Origin: JAGLQA01 sp023135565
GTDB taxonomy: Bacteria; Acidobacteriota; Aminicenantia; UBA2199
DNA length: 30,772 bases
Direction of reading: 5' to 3'
Assembly: GCA_030639305.1 (NCBI GenBank)
Contig: DAOWCY010000070.1
Coordinates: forward strand, 1 to 30,772
Shown here piece after piece: positions 1 to 8,151 of the stretch. The notes under the pieces were generated by a model. The model made no database searches and was not told the origin of the DNA. It saw only the letters and a list, made by a program, of their open reading frames with translations. Made by a program: the position numbers and the translations under genes. The number at the start of each line of letters is the position of its first letter. Within the stretch, counting starts at the first letter, position 1.

Positions 1-3
1 AAC

Positions 4-24
4 CTGTGGAAAACCTGTGGAAAA
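4..24. promoter_or_regulatory. Two DnaA-box-like direct repeats
   Basis: The nonamer TGTGGAAAA occurs at 4-12 and again at 16-24, with a 12-bp period. Its complement TTTTCCACA is one mismatch from the DnaA box TTATCCACA. An AT-rich tract (27-50) and a short palindrome ACTTCCCGGAAGT (59-71) follow. Clustered DnaA boxes are typical of replication origins or of DnaA-regulated promoters, but only two are visible because the window begins here. The role is inference. Confidence 0.4.
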
Positions 25-193
25 CTTTCTCATTTTGTTAATAACTCCTTTTGCTAATACTTCCCGGAAGTTCACTAAAAACCCGGTCTTTTCCGTCAAC
101 CTTATCGCATAGCAAATCTCCGGCTCCTCATGGGTTCCGCCTGTGCGTACCCGTACGCAGACAGACGGGATATCCGACCCATTCTGAAAATAA

Positions 194-2950
194 ACTTCGG
201 CAGGTGTCTTATACACCAGGACTGAATCGAAAAAGGATAAAAAAGCGTTCCTGGCCAAAATAAAAAAAGCCATGGAAATTCTTAGGCAATGGGCCGAATT
301 CGGGCCAGTGAATTTTCTTCATAAGTATTATTTAATGCAGGCGGAATTGTATAGAGTTACAAGTAAAGATAGAGAAGCGGCGGAATATTACGATAAGGCG
401 GTAGAAAAAGCTTATGAAAATGAATATGTAAATGAAGCAGCCCTGGCAAACGAACTGGCTGCAAAATTTTATATGCAGCAGAACCGGCACAAACTGGCGG
501 CCCTCTATTTTATGGAAGCGCGTGACTGCTACAGCAAGTGGGGGGCAATTGCCAAAGTTAAACATTTGGAAGAAAACTATCCGAAGTATTTAAGCATGGG
601 GATTCCAGGCACAAAACTAAGCAGTACCGGTACCATTTCCTCAGCATCCACCGACGCCACCGGGGAGCTTTTAGATGTTAAAAGCATTATCAAAGCATCG
701 CAAACCCTGTCCGGGGAAGTCCAATTAGAAAATTTGCTGGAAAAAATGATGAACATACTGATCGAAAATGCCGGGGCACAAAGAGGCTTGTTCATCGAAA
801 ATACCGGTGACTCGCTGCTCATTCAAGCGGAAGGCGCTAAGGATGCTGTTTCGGGTATCCTAAATGCACTGCCCGTGGAAGAATCGGATAAGCTGCCCCT
901 GTCGGTGGTCAACTATGTAGCCCGCAGCAAAAAGAAACTGGTATTCGATAATCTATCCAAAAACCCCAGTTATTCTTCAGACCCTTACATACAAAAAGAA
1001 CAACCCAAATCCGTGGTTTGTTTTCCTATCTTACGGCACGAAGAGCTATCGGCCATTATCTATTTAGAAAACAATTTAGTGGAAGGGGCTTTCACCCCGG
1101 AGCGCATGGAAGTGCTGAATACCCTCTCTTCCCAGATCGCTATTTCCATGGAAAACGCCAGGATATACCGCGATTTAGACGAACTAAATAAAAGCCTGGA
1201 ACAAAAAGTGGCGGATAGAACCAAACAATTAGAGGAGATGGATAAGATCAAGTCCCGCTTCTTTGCCAACATCTCCCACGAGTTCCGCACCCCGCTGACA
1301 CTGATTATGGGGCCTTTAGAGCAGAGGCTTTCCGAAAGTACGGATCAGCGGCAAATAGAAGAGATGCGGATGATGCTGCGCAATTCCCACCGCCTGCTCA
1401 ACCTGATCAACCAGCTGCTGGACCTGTCCAAATTGGAAAGCGGCAGGATGCAATTACAAGCCGCCCAACAGGACATCATCCCCTTTTTAAAAGGACTGGT
1501 GGGGTCTTTCGAGTCATTAACCGAACAGAAAGAACTAGAATTAAGTTTCCAGGCACAGCAGGAGAAAAGTTCCCTCTACTTCGATGCCGAAAAATTTGAA
1601 AAAGTGATCGTAAATCTAATATCAAATGCCGTTAAGTTCACACCCGCGGGGGGGGAAATCACCGTGACAGCGGCAGAGCGCCCGGCGGAAGAAAATTATC
1701 CCGGCGGGTACTTAGAAATAAAAGTTAGCGATACAGGCGTCGGCATTGCGGGTGAGGAGTTGGCTTACGTGTTCGACCGTTTCTACCAGGCAGGCAAATC
1801 TACCGACCGCCAACGAAGAGGCACGGGCATCGGCCTGGCTCTGGCTAAAGAACTGGTAGAACTTCATCATGGAGAGATCGCCGTGCACAGCCGGGAAGGA
1901 GAAGGAAGCAAGTTTATTATCCGCCTGCTATTAGGAGTCGATCATCTTCAACCCGACGAGATGGTCGTGGAGCCGCAAGCAGCCTTCGGTGGTGAGGGGA
2001 TAGAAGGCGAAATACGTAATGAACAGCAGACATCGTCTGCTAAAGAAGCTGCACTGCGCCGCGAAGCGGCTAAACGCTCCCCCACGCATGTGGGGCCCGC
2101 AAAAACTTTTGTTGATTTCGAGGATGAAACGCAAGTACAAGAGGAAAAAGAGAGCGGCGCGGAAGAGATAGAAAAGGAAGAACAAGAAAAAAATCTTATC
2201 TTGATAGTGGAAGATAATCCCGATGTGCGCAAGTACATCCGCGGCCCCCTGGAACCCCATTACCGGGTAATGGAAGCAGCGGACGGCAAAGAGGGCATCG
2301 AAAAAGCCAGGGAGATCATCCCGGACCTCATCGTCAGCGACGTCATGATGCCGAAAGCCGACGGTTACGAATTGAGCGATACGCTGAAAAAAGATGTCAA
2401 GACCAGCCATATCCCCATTATCCTGTTAACCGCGAAAGCTTCGGACGAAAGCAAACTCCAGGGCCTGCAAACCGGGGCCGACGACTATATTACCAAACCT
2501 TTTAATACCCAGATACTGCTCACCCGCATCAAAAACCTCATCGACCTGCGCCGCGGCCTGCAAGAAAAAATACAGCGGGAACTGGTCTTACAGCCTACGG
2601 AAATCGCCGTTTCTTCAGTGGACCAGGAATTTATTAAAGAACTAAAAGAGGCCATCGAAAAGAATATGTCCGAAGAGGATTTCGGAGTGGACAAACTGGC
2701 AAAAGCCCTGTACATGAGCCGTGCCACAGTGAACCGCAAAATACGCGCCATCACCGGCGAATCCACCAACCGGTTTATCCAATCCTATCGCCTCAAGCGG
2801 GCTGCTCAACTGCTGAAAGAAAATTTCGGCAACGTCATCGAAGTCTCCTTTGAAGTAGGGTTTTCCAGTTCCGCTTACTTCGCCAAATGTTTCAAGGAAA
2901 AATTCCTACAGGCACCCCACGCCTTCCAGGCAGCGGAAGTAGAGATATAA
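194..2950 (+). CDS. Hybrid sensor histidine kinase/response regulator with AraC-type output; 5'-truncated relative of a larger multidomain kinase
   Basis: The first ATG is at 272 (892 aa), but the same frame is open from 194 and already resembles the family there; the family usually has protein-kinase and AAA modules in front. From ATG 272 the order is: TPR-like helices (1-105), GAF (about 150-300), coiled coil, HisKA with phospho-acceptor H336, HATPase_c (N452, D487-x-G489-x-G491, G517/G519/G521), an acidic linker (560-640), receiver domain (E647, D648, phospho-acceptor D690, T720, K742), and an AraC helix-turn-helix (about 800-890). It is expected to sense a ligand in the cytoplasm, phosphorylate itself and its receiver, and bind DNA directly. 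No Shine-Dalgarno site precedes ATG 272, so the true start is unclear and the gene may be a pseudogene or use a new promoter. The peptide/radical SAM genes that follow are plausible targets. Confidence 0.85.
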   Translation, partial: TSAGVLYTRTESKKDKKAFLAKIKKAMEILRQWAEFGPVNFLHKYYLMQAELYRVTSKDREAAEYYDKAVEKAYENEYVNEAALANELAAKFYMQQNRHKLAALYFMEARDCYSKWGAIAKVKHLEENYPKYLSMGIPGTKLSSTGTISSASTDATGELLDVKSIIKASQTLSGEVQLENLLEKMMNILIENAGAQRGLFIENTGDSLLIQAEGAKDAVSGILNALPVEESDKLPLSVVNYVARSKKKLVFDNLSKNPSYSSDPYIQKEQPKSVVCFPILRHEELSAIIYLENNLVEGAFTPERMEVLNTLSSQIAISMENARIYRDLDELNKSLEQKVADRTKQLEEMDKIKSRFFANISHEFRTPLTLIMGPLEQRLSESTDQRQIEEMRMMLRNSHRLLNLINQLLDLSKLESGRMQLQAAQQDIIPFLKGLVGSFESLTEQKELELSFQAQQEKSSLYFDAEKFEKVIVNLISNAVKFTPAGGEITVTAAERPAEENYPGGYLEIKVSDTGVGIAGEELAYVFDRFYQAGKSTDRQRRGTGIGLALAKELVELHHGEIAVHSREGEGSKFIIRLLLGVDHLQPDEMVVEPQAAFGGEGIEGEIRNEQQTSSAKEAALRREAAKRSPTHVGPAKTFVDFEDETQVQEEKESGAEEIEKEEQEKNLILIVEDNPDVRKYIRGPLEPHYRVMEAADGKEGIEKAREIIPDLIVSDVMMPKADGYELSDTLKKDVKTSHIPIILLTAKASDESKLQGLQTGADDYITKPFNTQILLTRIKNLIDLRRGLQEKIQRELVLQPTEIAVSSVDQEFIKELKEAIEKNMSEEDFGVDKLAKALYMSRATVNRKIRAITGESTNRFIQSYRLKRAAQLLKENFGNVIEVSFEVGFSSSAYFAKCFKEKFLQAPHAFQAAEVEI

Positions 2951-2989
2951 AATAACCCAAAAGCACCTTATAAAGCGGCGGGGCTGTGC

Positions 2990-3021
2990 TTTGATTCGAT
3001 TTTTATGATTTTTGATTCGAT
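2990..3021. promoter_or_regulatory. Two direct repeats with 21-bp period, candidate operator
   Basis: TTTGATTCGAT occurs at 2990-3000 and 3011-3021, each followed by an AT-rich TTTAT tail. The 21-bp spacing is two helical turns, as for tandem AraC-family half-sites. A -10-like TATACT lies at 3045-3050, upstream of the small peptide gene at 3125. Just before the repeats, AAAGCAC (2960-2966) can pair with GTGCTTT (2986-2992), which may form a weak terminator for the kinase gene. Confidence 0.35.
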
Positions 3022-3124
3022 ATTTATAGCTCCTTGAAAAAAAATATACTATCATGTAGCCAGAGATTCTGAGAGTACAACTTAGAACCTCGAATAAAAA
3101 CTAAAAACTATAAGGAGTATTAAA

Positions 3125-3331
3125 ATGAAAAACTTAAAAAAAGACAACGTAAACAAATGCTTTTCACTGCTAAGAGAATTTATCGAGGAAACCGGTTCGG
3201 TTGATAACAAAAAAGGAATCGCTATACTGGCTTTGGACCAACTGCACAAAATCACCGCGGGTGAAGGTGAAACTGATGATCCCCCGGCAGTGCCTGAATC
3301 AACTTGTATCGAAAAACCCCTGGTACGCTAA
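3125..3331 (+). CDS. Small peptide, candidate RiPP precursor for the adjacent radical SAM enzyme
   Basis: A 68-residue protein with a good Shine-Dalgarno site (AAGGAG at 3111-3116) 8 nt before ATG. Residues 1-45 are helical and charged like a leader peptide. The segment LALDQLHKITAGEG (35-48) resembles the leucine-rich, Gly/Ala-ending leader boundaries of many RiPP precursors. The tail (49-68) is different in character: acidic, proline-rich, with Cys61 in a Thr-Cys pair and a basic end; Cys12 lies in the leader. The radical SAM/SPASM gene starts 259 bp downstream on the same strand. The protein has no fold I recognise. The precursor role is inferred from size, composition and neighbour; it could instead be a small regulatory protein. 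Confidence 0.55.
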   Translation: MKNLKKDNVNKCFSLLREFIEETGSVDNKKGIAILALDQLHKITAGEGETDDPPAVPESTCIEKPLVR

Positions 3332-3590
3332 AACCGTGTTAAAGGAAAGTACCGAGGATAGTTAATTATGATTAAGATTCAATTCCCAGGTAAAATTCCC
3401 CGGCTTGCGGTTAAGGGTAAGATAAGGAGTGCCGCAGCCGGGCAGGGTATGAAGGTGAAACATTGAAGTTAGATAAATGCTTCGCCTACATTCTCTACAT
3501 TTTATATTTCGCCTATCCCGGCAAGTATGTTCATTGTGTTGCCGACACTAATGCATTCATGTTATAATATTTATACTGGAATCAAAAAAA
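3332..3590. other. Intergenic region before the radical SAM gene, with a 32-codon ORF of doubtful status
   Basis: An ATG ORF runs 3368-3466 (32 residues, rich in Lys, Arg and Ala, no Cys) behind a purine-rich stretch. Nothing about it is recognisable, and it may be spurious. The rest holds the promoter of the next gene and no clear terminator. Confidence 0.3.
3539..3568 (+). promoter_or_regulatory. Sigma70-type promoter of the radical SAM gene
   Basis: TTGCCG (3539-3544), an 18-bp spacer and a perfect TATAAT (3563-3568). Transcription would start near 3575, leaving a leader of only about 15 nt with no Shine-Dalgarno motif before ATG 3591. The maturase therefore probably has its own promoter, separate from that of the small peptide gene. 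Confidence 0.6.
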
Positions 3591-4676
3591 ATGGAAATAA
3601 ACAACCTGACATTTATTATTACCGATGATTGCAATTTTAACTGCTCCTACTGCTTTCAAAAAAAAGAGAAAAAAACCATCACCAAAACCGCTATCAAAAC
3701 CACAGTGGATTTTTTCTATCCCTATTTAAAAGGGGATACGATTTATATTAATTTTTATGGTGGCGAGCCGCTGCTGGCTTTTGAAAAAGTTAAATACGCA
3801 GTGTTTCTTTTATCGGGGGGGTCGCCGACCCCAGCCGATAATTTACAATTCCAACTTACCACTAACGGGTCCCTATTAACCGGCGAAATGCTCGATTTTT
3901 TCGACCGTCATAAATTCGTCCTAACGCTGAGTTTCGACGGTCTGGCCCAGGATAAAGATAGGAAAAAAGGCACCCTGGAACAAATGGTGCAATTAATAAA
4001 AAAAATCCAAACTTACCCGGGCATCCAATTTGAAATCAACAGTGTGTTCTCACCGCGCACCGTGGGAGATTTTTCTAAGTCCATGCGCTTTATTCTCGAA
4101 CAAGGAGCGCCCGAAACCACCTTTACCATAGTGGCTACCGAACAGTGGCCCCCAGAGCAATTAGAAACCTTAAAAAAAGAACTGGCTCAGTTCACCGATT
4201 ATATGGCCGAGTATTATAAAGAAAAAGGCAGTATGCCGGTAACGAATTTCCAATCCGCAGTAGAGAAGGAGGAGAAAAAAAAGGGCATACTTCACTGCGC
4301 CGCCGGGAGAACCCGTATGGCAGTCACACCCGAAGGAAAGGTCTGGGGTTGTTTTCTTTTCCACGATTATTTTAGAAACAAGATAGATAACCCGGAGTAC
4401 CGGGATTACGCCTTCGGAGATATCGATGATTTTATCGCCGGTTATGACACCCGTTACCCTGAGATTTTGGCAAATTATGCCGAACTACGCCAGGATTTTT
4501 TCCAGGTAGAGGGGGATTTTTGCTTTCTTTGCGAAGAGATAGAGGGCTGCGTGATTTGTCCTGTTAATGCGGCTTATACCGGCGGTTCATTAGGACAGGT
4601 AACCCGCTGCAAGTGTGAGTTGGAAAAAATCCAGGCCGCTGCCCGGAAAAGTTTGCATCAAAAACTTTCGGGTTGA
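3591..4676 (+). CDS. Radical SAM/SPASM-domain peptide-modifying enzyme (maturase-like)
   Basis: 361 aa. The radical SAM cluster motif is Cys14-x3-Cys18-x2-Cys21, followed by a GGEP motif (57-60) for SAM binding and a TIM-barrel core to about residue 200. A C-terminal SPASM region holds Cys236, Cys254, Cys311, Cys314, Cys320, Cys323, Cys340 and Cys342, enough for two auxiliary iron-sulfur clusters. Enzymes of this architecture (the anSME/sactionine/quinohemoprotein-maturase group) modify peptides or proteins by radical chemistry. The small peptide at 3125 is the obvious candidate substrate. No N-terminal RiPP-recognition domain is visible: the barrel begins almost at residue 1. A sulfatase-maturase role is possible but no sulfatase gene lies nearby. 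Family assignment is secure; substrate is inference. Confidence 0.88.
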   Translation: MEINNLTFIITDDCNFNCSYCFQKKEKKTITKTAIKTTVDFFYPYLKGDTIYINFYGGEPLLAFEKVKYAVFLLSGGSPTPADNLQFQLTTNGSLLTGEMLDFFDRHKFVLTLSFDGLAQDKDRKKGTLEQMVQLIKKIQTYPGIQFEINSVFSPRTVGDFSKSMRFILEQGAPETTFTIVATEQWPPEQLETLKKELAQFTDYMAEYYKEKGSMPVTNFQSAVEKEEKKKGILHCAAGRTRMAVTPEGKVWGCFLFHDYFRNKIDNPEYRDYAFGDIDDFIAGYDTRYPEILANYAELRQDFFQVEGDFCFLCEEIEGCVICPVNAAYTGGSLGQVTRCKCELEKIQAAARKSLHQKLSG

Positions 4677-4708
4677 TTTTTTCTTATTTATAGGTTAGAA
4701 TTCCTCAT

Positions 4709-7700
4709 ATGAAAAGGCAGCGGTTATTTTTTTATTCCATTGTTTTCCCTGTTATCTTCTTATTCCTGTGCGCACCTTTTTTTTTAAAGGCGTTGGAACC
4801 GGGCAAAGTCTTGACCCAGTATAGTAAACGCAGTTGGAATATGGAAAGTGGGCTGCCCAACAATAAAGTTTTTGCCCTGCTGCAGACGCGGGATGGGTAC
4901 CTCTGGATCGGCACATCCAATGGACTGGCCCGTTTTGACGGTACCAACTTCGAAGTATACAATAAAAAGAAAAATACCCAAATTAAAGACAACGAAAACC
5001 ACGCCTTATACGAGGACAGTGGGGGCGTCCTTTGGATCGGCACCCAATCCGGGGGACTTACTCGCTGTAAAGAAGGAGAATTTTTCACCTACCCTATCAC
5101 AAAATATGAAGCCCTTTCCAAAATAAGGGCCATCGATGAGGATCGCTGGGGCAGCCTGTGGGTCGGCAGCAGCACCGAAGGCCTCACCCGGTGGGACAGC
5201 GAAAACCCCATCACCTATACAAAAAAAGATGGATTACCCGATAATGAAATAAAATCGATCTATAAAGATGACAAAGGCGACCTGTGGATATCTACCGCTG
5301 CCGGGATTGTAAAATTAATCGAACCCGGGCGCTTCCAGCTCTGCCCCGCCGGGGAAGACTTGCCCTACCCGGTATGCTTATATGAAACGGGCAGCGAAGA
5401 ACTCTGGATAGGTACAGCTGGCGTCAACGCAAAAGGTCTTTTCCGCTTTAAAAACGAACAGTCTACCCTTTATGGCGCCAAAGCCGGACTACCCAACCTC
5501 AAGATTAACTGTCTTTATATGGACAAGAAACAGAATCTCTGGATAGGGACGGAATCGGGATTAACCCGCGAACGCGATGAGGTATTCAGTACCTTTCCCG
5601 GCGATGATGACCTGGCAAAGAGTTATGTTCAGTCTATATACGAAGACAAGGAAGGCAGCTTATGGATAGGAACCGTGGGCGGAGGCCTGCATCAACTCAA
5701 GGACAGCAAATTTACCACCTACACCGACCGGGAAGGTCTCAGCCATAATTACATCCATTGTATCTGTGAAACCCAAGCGGGCGATATCTGGATCGGCACT
5801 AGCGAGGGATTGAACCGGCTGCAAAGAGGCGCGTTACGCAGTAAAATTACCACTAATGAAGGACTGGGGAATGACTTAGTGTCATCTCTTTTTGAAGACC
5901 CAGCCGGATACCTGTGGATCGGTACCTGGGGCGGGCTGCACAGATTCAAAGACGGCAGGTTAACGACTTTCACCGGGAAACAGGGTTTATCGGATGAGAG
6001 GATATGGTATATAACCGGTGACAGTGACGGTAATACCTGGGTTGCTACCAAGATTGGTTTGAACCGTTTCAACCATAAAACCGGAACGTTCAAAGTATTT
6101 ACCCGGGAAGACGGCCTATTGAGCAACGACATCAAATTTCTATTTGCAGATCAAAAAGGGTACCTGTGGATCAGTTCCGCTGCCGGCCTTAACAGGATAA
6201 ACGCCGGAGTCATCAGCCCTTATAAACTGGACGTTAAGCTCGATGATTACACTGTCAATTGCGCTTACGAGGACGATGAAAGCGTGCTCTGGTTGGGCAC
6301 GGAAAACGGCCTGATCAGGCTGCGGGGAGACGAAACCATCCTTTATAACCGCGACTGCGGGCTCACCGAGAATTATATAACTTCTATACTGGAAGACAAA
6401 GGAGGCTGTCTCTGGCTGGGCGGCAGGAATGGAATCTCCCGGATCAAAAAAAAAGATTTCGTCGATTTCTCCGCCGGTAAGATCGACTGGGTAAACCCTA
6501 CTTCTTACAATGAAACGGATGGTATGAAATCCGGCTGGTGCAGCCGTAACGGTATAAAAACCCGGGACGGCCGCTTCTGGTTCCCCACCCTTATCGGCGT
6601 CACCACCATCGATCCCAATAATATCGAGCGGAACACCCAGGCACTGGAAGTCATTATCGAAAAATTCATCGTGGATGGTGAAACTAAAGATATTAATTCC
6701 AGGGCAGGGGAAAAAGAACCGCTGGTATTACCGCCGGGAAAGAAGAGGTTTGAATTTTACTATACGGCGCCCAGTTTTCTCAACCCGGGAAAGATAAAAT
6801 ATACATTAAGATTAGTAGGATACGAAAGCGATTGGGTGGACATGGGTAACCGCCGCAGCGCCACCTATACGCGCCTTGCACCGGGAGATTATACCTTCGA
6901 AGTAATTGCCGGCAGCCCGGACGGAGTGTGGAATGAGAAAGCAGTATCTTTCTCTTTTTATTTGGTGCCCCATATTACCGAGAGGCCCGAGTTTTATATA
7001 ATAGCGGGTTTATTTGTTATCTTTTCTGTTTTTTTTATTTACCGCCTGCGAGTCAGGCAGCTTCGGGTCAGGGAGAAGAAGCTGAGCGCATTAGTGGAAG
7101 TGCGCACTAAGGATTTGCAAGAACGAAACACCGAATTGGAAAAAGCCCAACAGGAAATCAGCCGGTCCAAAGAGATCATCGAGGAAAAAAACCGCCATAT
7201 TACAGAGAGCATCCACTACGCTTCAAGAATCCAGCAAGCCATGCTGCCGGTAAAAGAAAAAATGGCCGGGGAACTAAAGGATTATTTTATAATATATAAA
7301 CCTAAGGCTATCGTTTCCGGCGATTTTTATTGGTTCGATGTCATCGGGGATCTATATTTCCTGGCCGCCGCGGACTGCACCGGCCATGGGGTGCCCGGCG
7401 CTCTGCTTTCTATGATCGGGCATATGAAGTTGAACGAAGCGATCAGGGAAAAACAAATTCTCGATCCCACCCTGGTTCTTTCTCACCTGCACGAGGGTTT
7501 TCGCAGCGCCCTAAAGCAGGAAGCAGGAAAAACAGAAACCTATGACGGCATGGATGCCGCCTTATGCCGCATCGATAAGGAAACAGGTAGAATCACTTTT
7601 GCCGGCGCCAACCGGCCCCTCCTTTATGTGAAAGATTCCCAGCTTATCGAGATAAAGGGGAATAGAAGACCCATCGGTGGAAGACAAAAGGAAGAGCAGC

Positions 7701-7975
7701 GTTTTTTTACAGGCCGGGAAATCGATATCCTCGAGGGAAAAGAAGAAAAAATCATGCTTTACCTGACCACTGATGGATTTGCAGACCAGCAAAATCCCCA
7801 AAACCACAGGTACGGTTCCCGTAGATTAAAAGAATTTCTCCGTGATCATGCTCATTTAAGCGCCGCGCAGCAAAAAGAGGCCCTGCTTGAAGAACTTAGA
7901 AAGCACCAGGGCAGTGAAGAGCAGCGGGATGATATCACCATCATCGGCATCCGCATCGGTAAATCCCCGAGGTAG
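4709..7975 (+). CDS. Two-component-regulator-type beta-propeller sensor fused to SpoIIE/PP2C phosphatase
   Basis: 1088 aa. A hydrophobic N-terminal segment (6-28) acts as signal peptide or anchor. About 14 propeller repeats with the LWIGT-type signature follow (at about 65, 108, 149, 191, 231, 277, 318, 359, 401, 442, 485, 526, 568 and 622), enough for two seven-bladed propellers. Then come a Y_Y_Y domain (about 670-755), one transmembrane helix (762-779), a coiled coil (785-835) and a SpoIIE-type serine phosphatase (845-1085) with metal ligands D872, D889, D1022 and D1074/D1075. The propeller region should lie outside the cytoplasm and the phosphatase inside. Such phosphatases usually act on anti-anti-sigma proteins; none is encoded here. 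The gene starts 32 bp after the radical SAM gene with no clear Shine-Dalgarno site, so the two may be co-transcribed. Confidence 0.9.
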   Translation: MKRQRLFFYSIVFPVIFLFLCAPFFLKALEPGKVLTQYSKRSWNMESGLPNNKVFALLQTRDGYLWIGTSNGLARFDGTNFEVYNKKKNTQIKDNENHALYEDSGGVLWIGTQSGGLTRCKEGEFFTYPITKYEALSKIRAIDEDRWGSLWVGSSTEGLTRWDSENPITYTKKDGLPDNEIKSIYKDDKGDLWISTAAGIVKLIEPGRFQLCPAGEDLPYPVCLYETGSEELWIGTAGVNAKGLFRFKNEQSTLYGAKAGLPNLKINCLYMDKKQNLWIGTESGLTRERDEVFSTFPGDDDLAKSYVQSIYEDKEGSLWIGTVGGGLHQLKDSKFTTYTDREGLSHNYIHCICETQAGDIWIGTSEGLNRLQRGALRSKITTNEGLGNDLVSSLFEDPAGYLWIGTWGGLHRFKDGRLTTFTGKQGLSDERIWYITGDSDGNTWVATKIGLNRFNHKTGTFKVFTREDGLLSNDIKFLFADQKGYLWISSAAGLNRINAGVISPYKLDVKLDDYTVNCAYEDDESVLWLGTENGLIRLRGDETILYNRDCGLTENYITSILEDKGGCLWLGGRNGISRIKKKDFVDFSAGKIDWVNPTSYNETDGMKSGWCSRNGIKTRDGRFWFPTLIGVTTIDPNNIERNTQALEVIIEKFIVDGETKDINSRAGEKEPLVLPPGKKRFEFYYTAPSFLNPGKIKYTLRLVGYESDWVDMGNRRSATYTRLAPGDYTFEVIAGSPDGVWNEKAVSFSFYLVPHITERPEFYIIAGLFVIFSVFFIYRLRVRQLRVREKKLSALVEVRTKDLQERNTELEKAQQEISRSKEIIEEKNRHITESIHYASRIQQAMLPVKEKMAGELKDYFIIYKPKAIVSGDFYWFDVIGDLYFLAAADCTGHGVPGALLSMIGHMKLNEAIREKQILDPTLVLSHLHEGFRSALKQEAGKTETYDGMDAALCRIDKETGRITFAGANRPLLYVKDSQLIEIKGNRRPIGGRQKEEQRFFTGREIDILEGKEEKIMLYLTTDGFADQQNPQNHRYGSRRLKEFLRDHAHLSAAQQKEALLEELRKHQGSEEQRDDITIIGIRIGKSPR

Positions 7976-8009
7976 AACCCGGTGGCCGGGGCGCCTTTGT
8001 TTCTCAATT

Positions 8010-8118
8010 AACAAAAGTTTTGTTCAAACTTTTTTGAAGGTTCGGTATGCCGATGGCCCCCGACGTAAAACTCAATGGGGGCGGCTCCCGGCAGGACCGC
8101 CGAAGGCTCCCCGCGCGG
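8010..8118. repeat. Intergenic palindromic repeat, copy 1
   Basis: Contains the perfect palindrome AACAAAAGTTTTGTT (8010-8024), a second A/T palindromic stretch, C5/G5 runs able to pair (8057-8061 with 8076-8080) and the end box CCGCCGAAGGC. Related elements lie at 14344-14405 and 24121-24181. The element sits between the propeller gene and the metalloprotease start, so the open frame through it (from 8047) is not evidence of coding. Confidence 0.45.
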
Positions 8119-8151
8119 GTTGAAAAAAAATCAACAAAAAGGAGAAAAACA

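Noticed and set aside
51..263. 70-residue open frame before the kinase gene
   Set aside because: Low-complexity, Arg/Ser/Pro-rich translation without a Shine-Dalgarno site; the neighbouring frame, not this one, matches the kinase family from about 194.
8047..8151. Upstream extension of the metalloprotease frame
   Set aside because: It runs through an intergenic palindromic repeat, and a well-placed AAGGAG marks TTG 8152 as the start.
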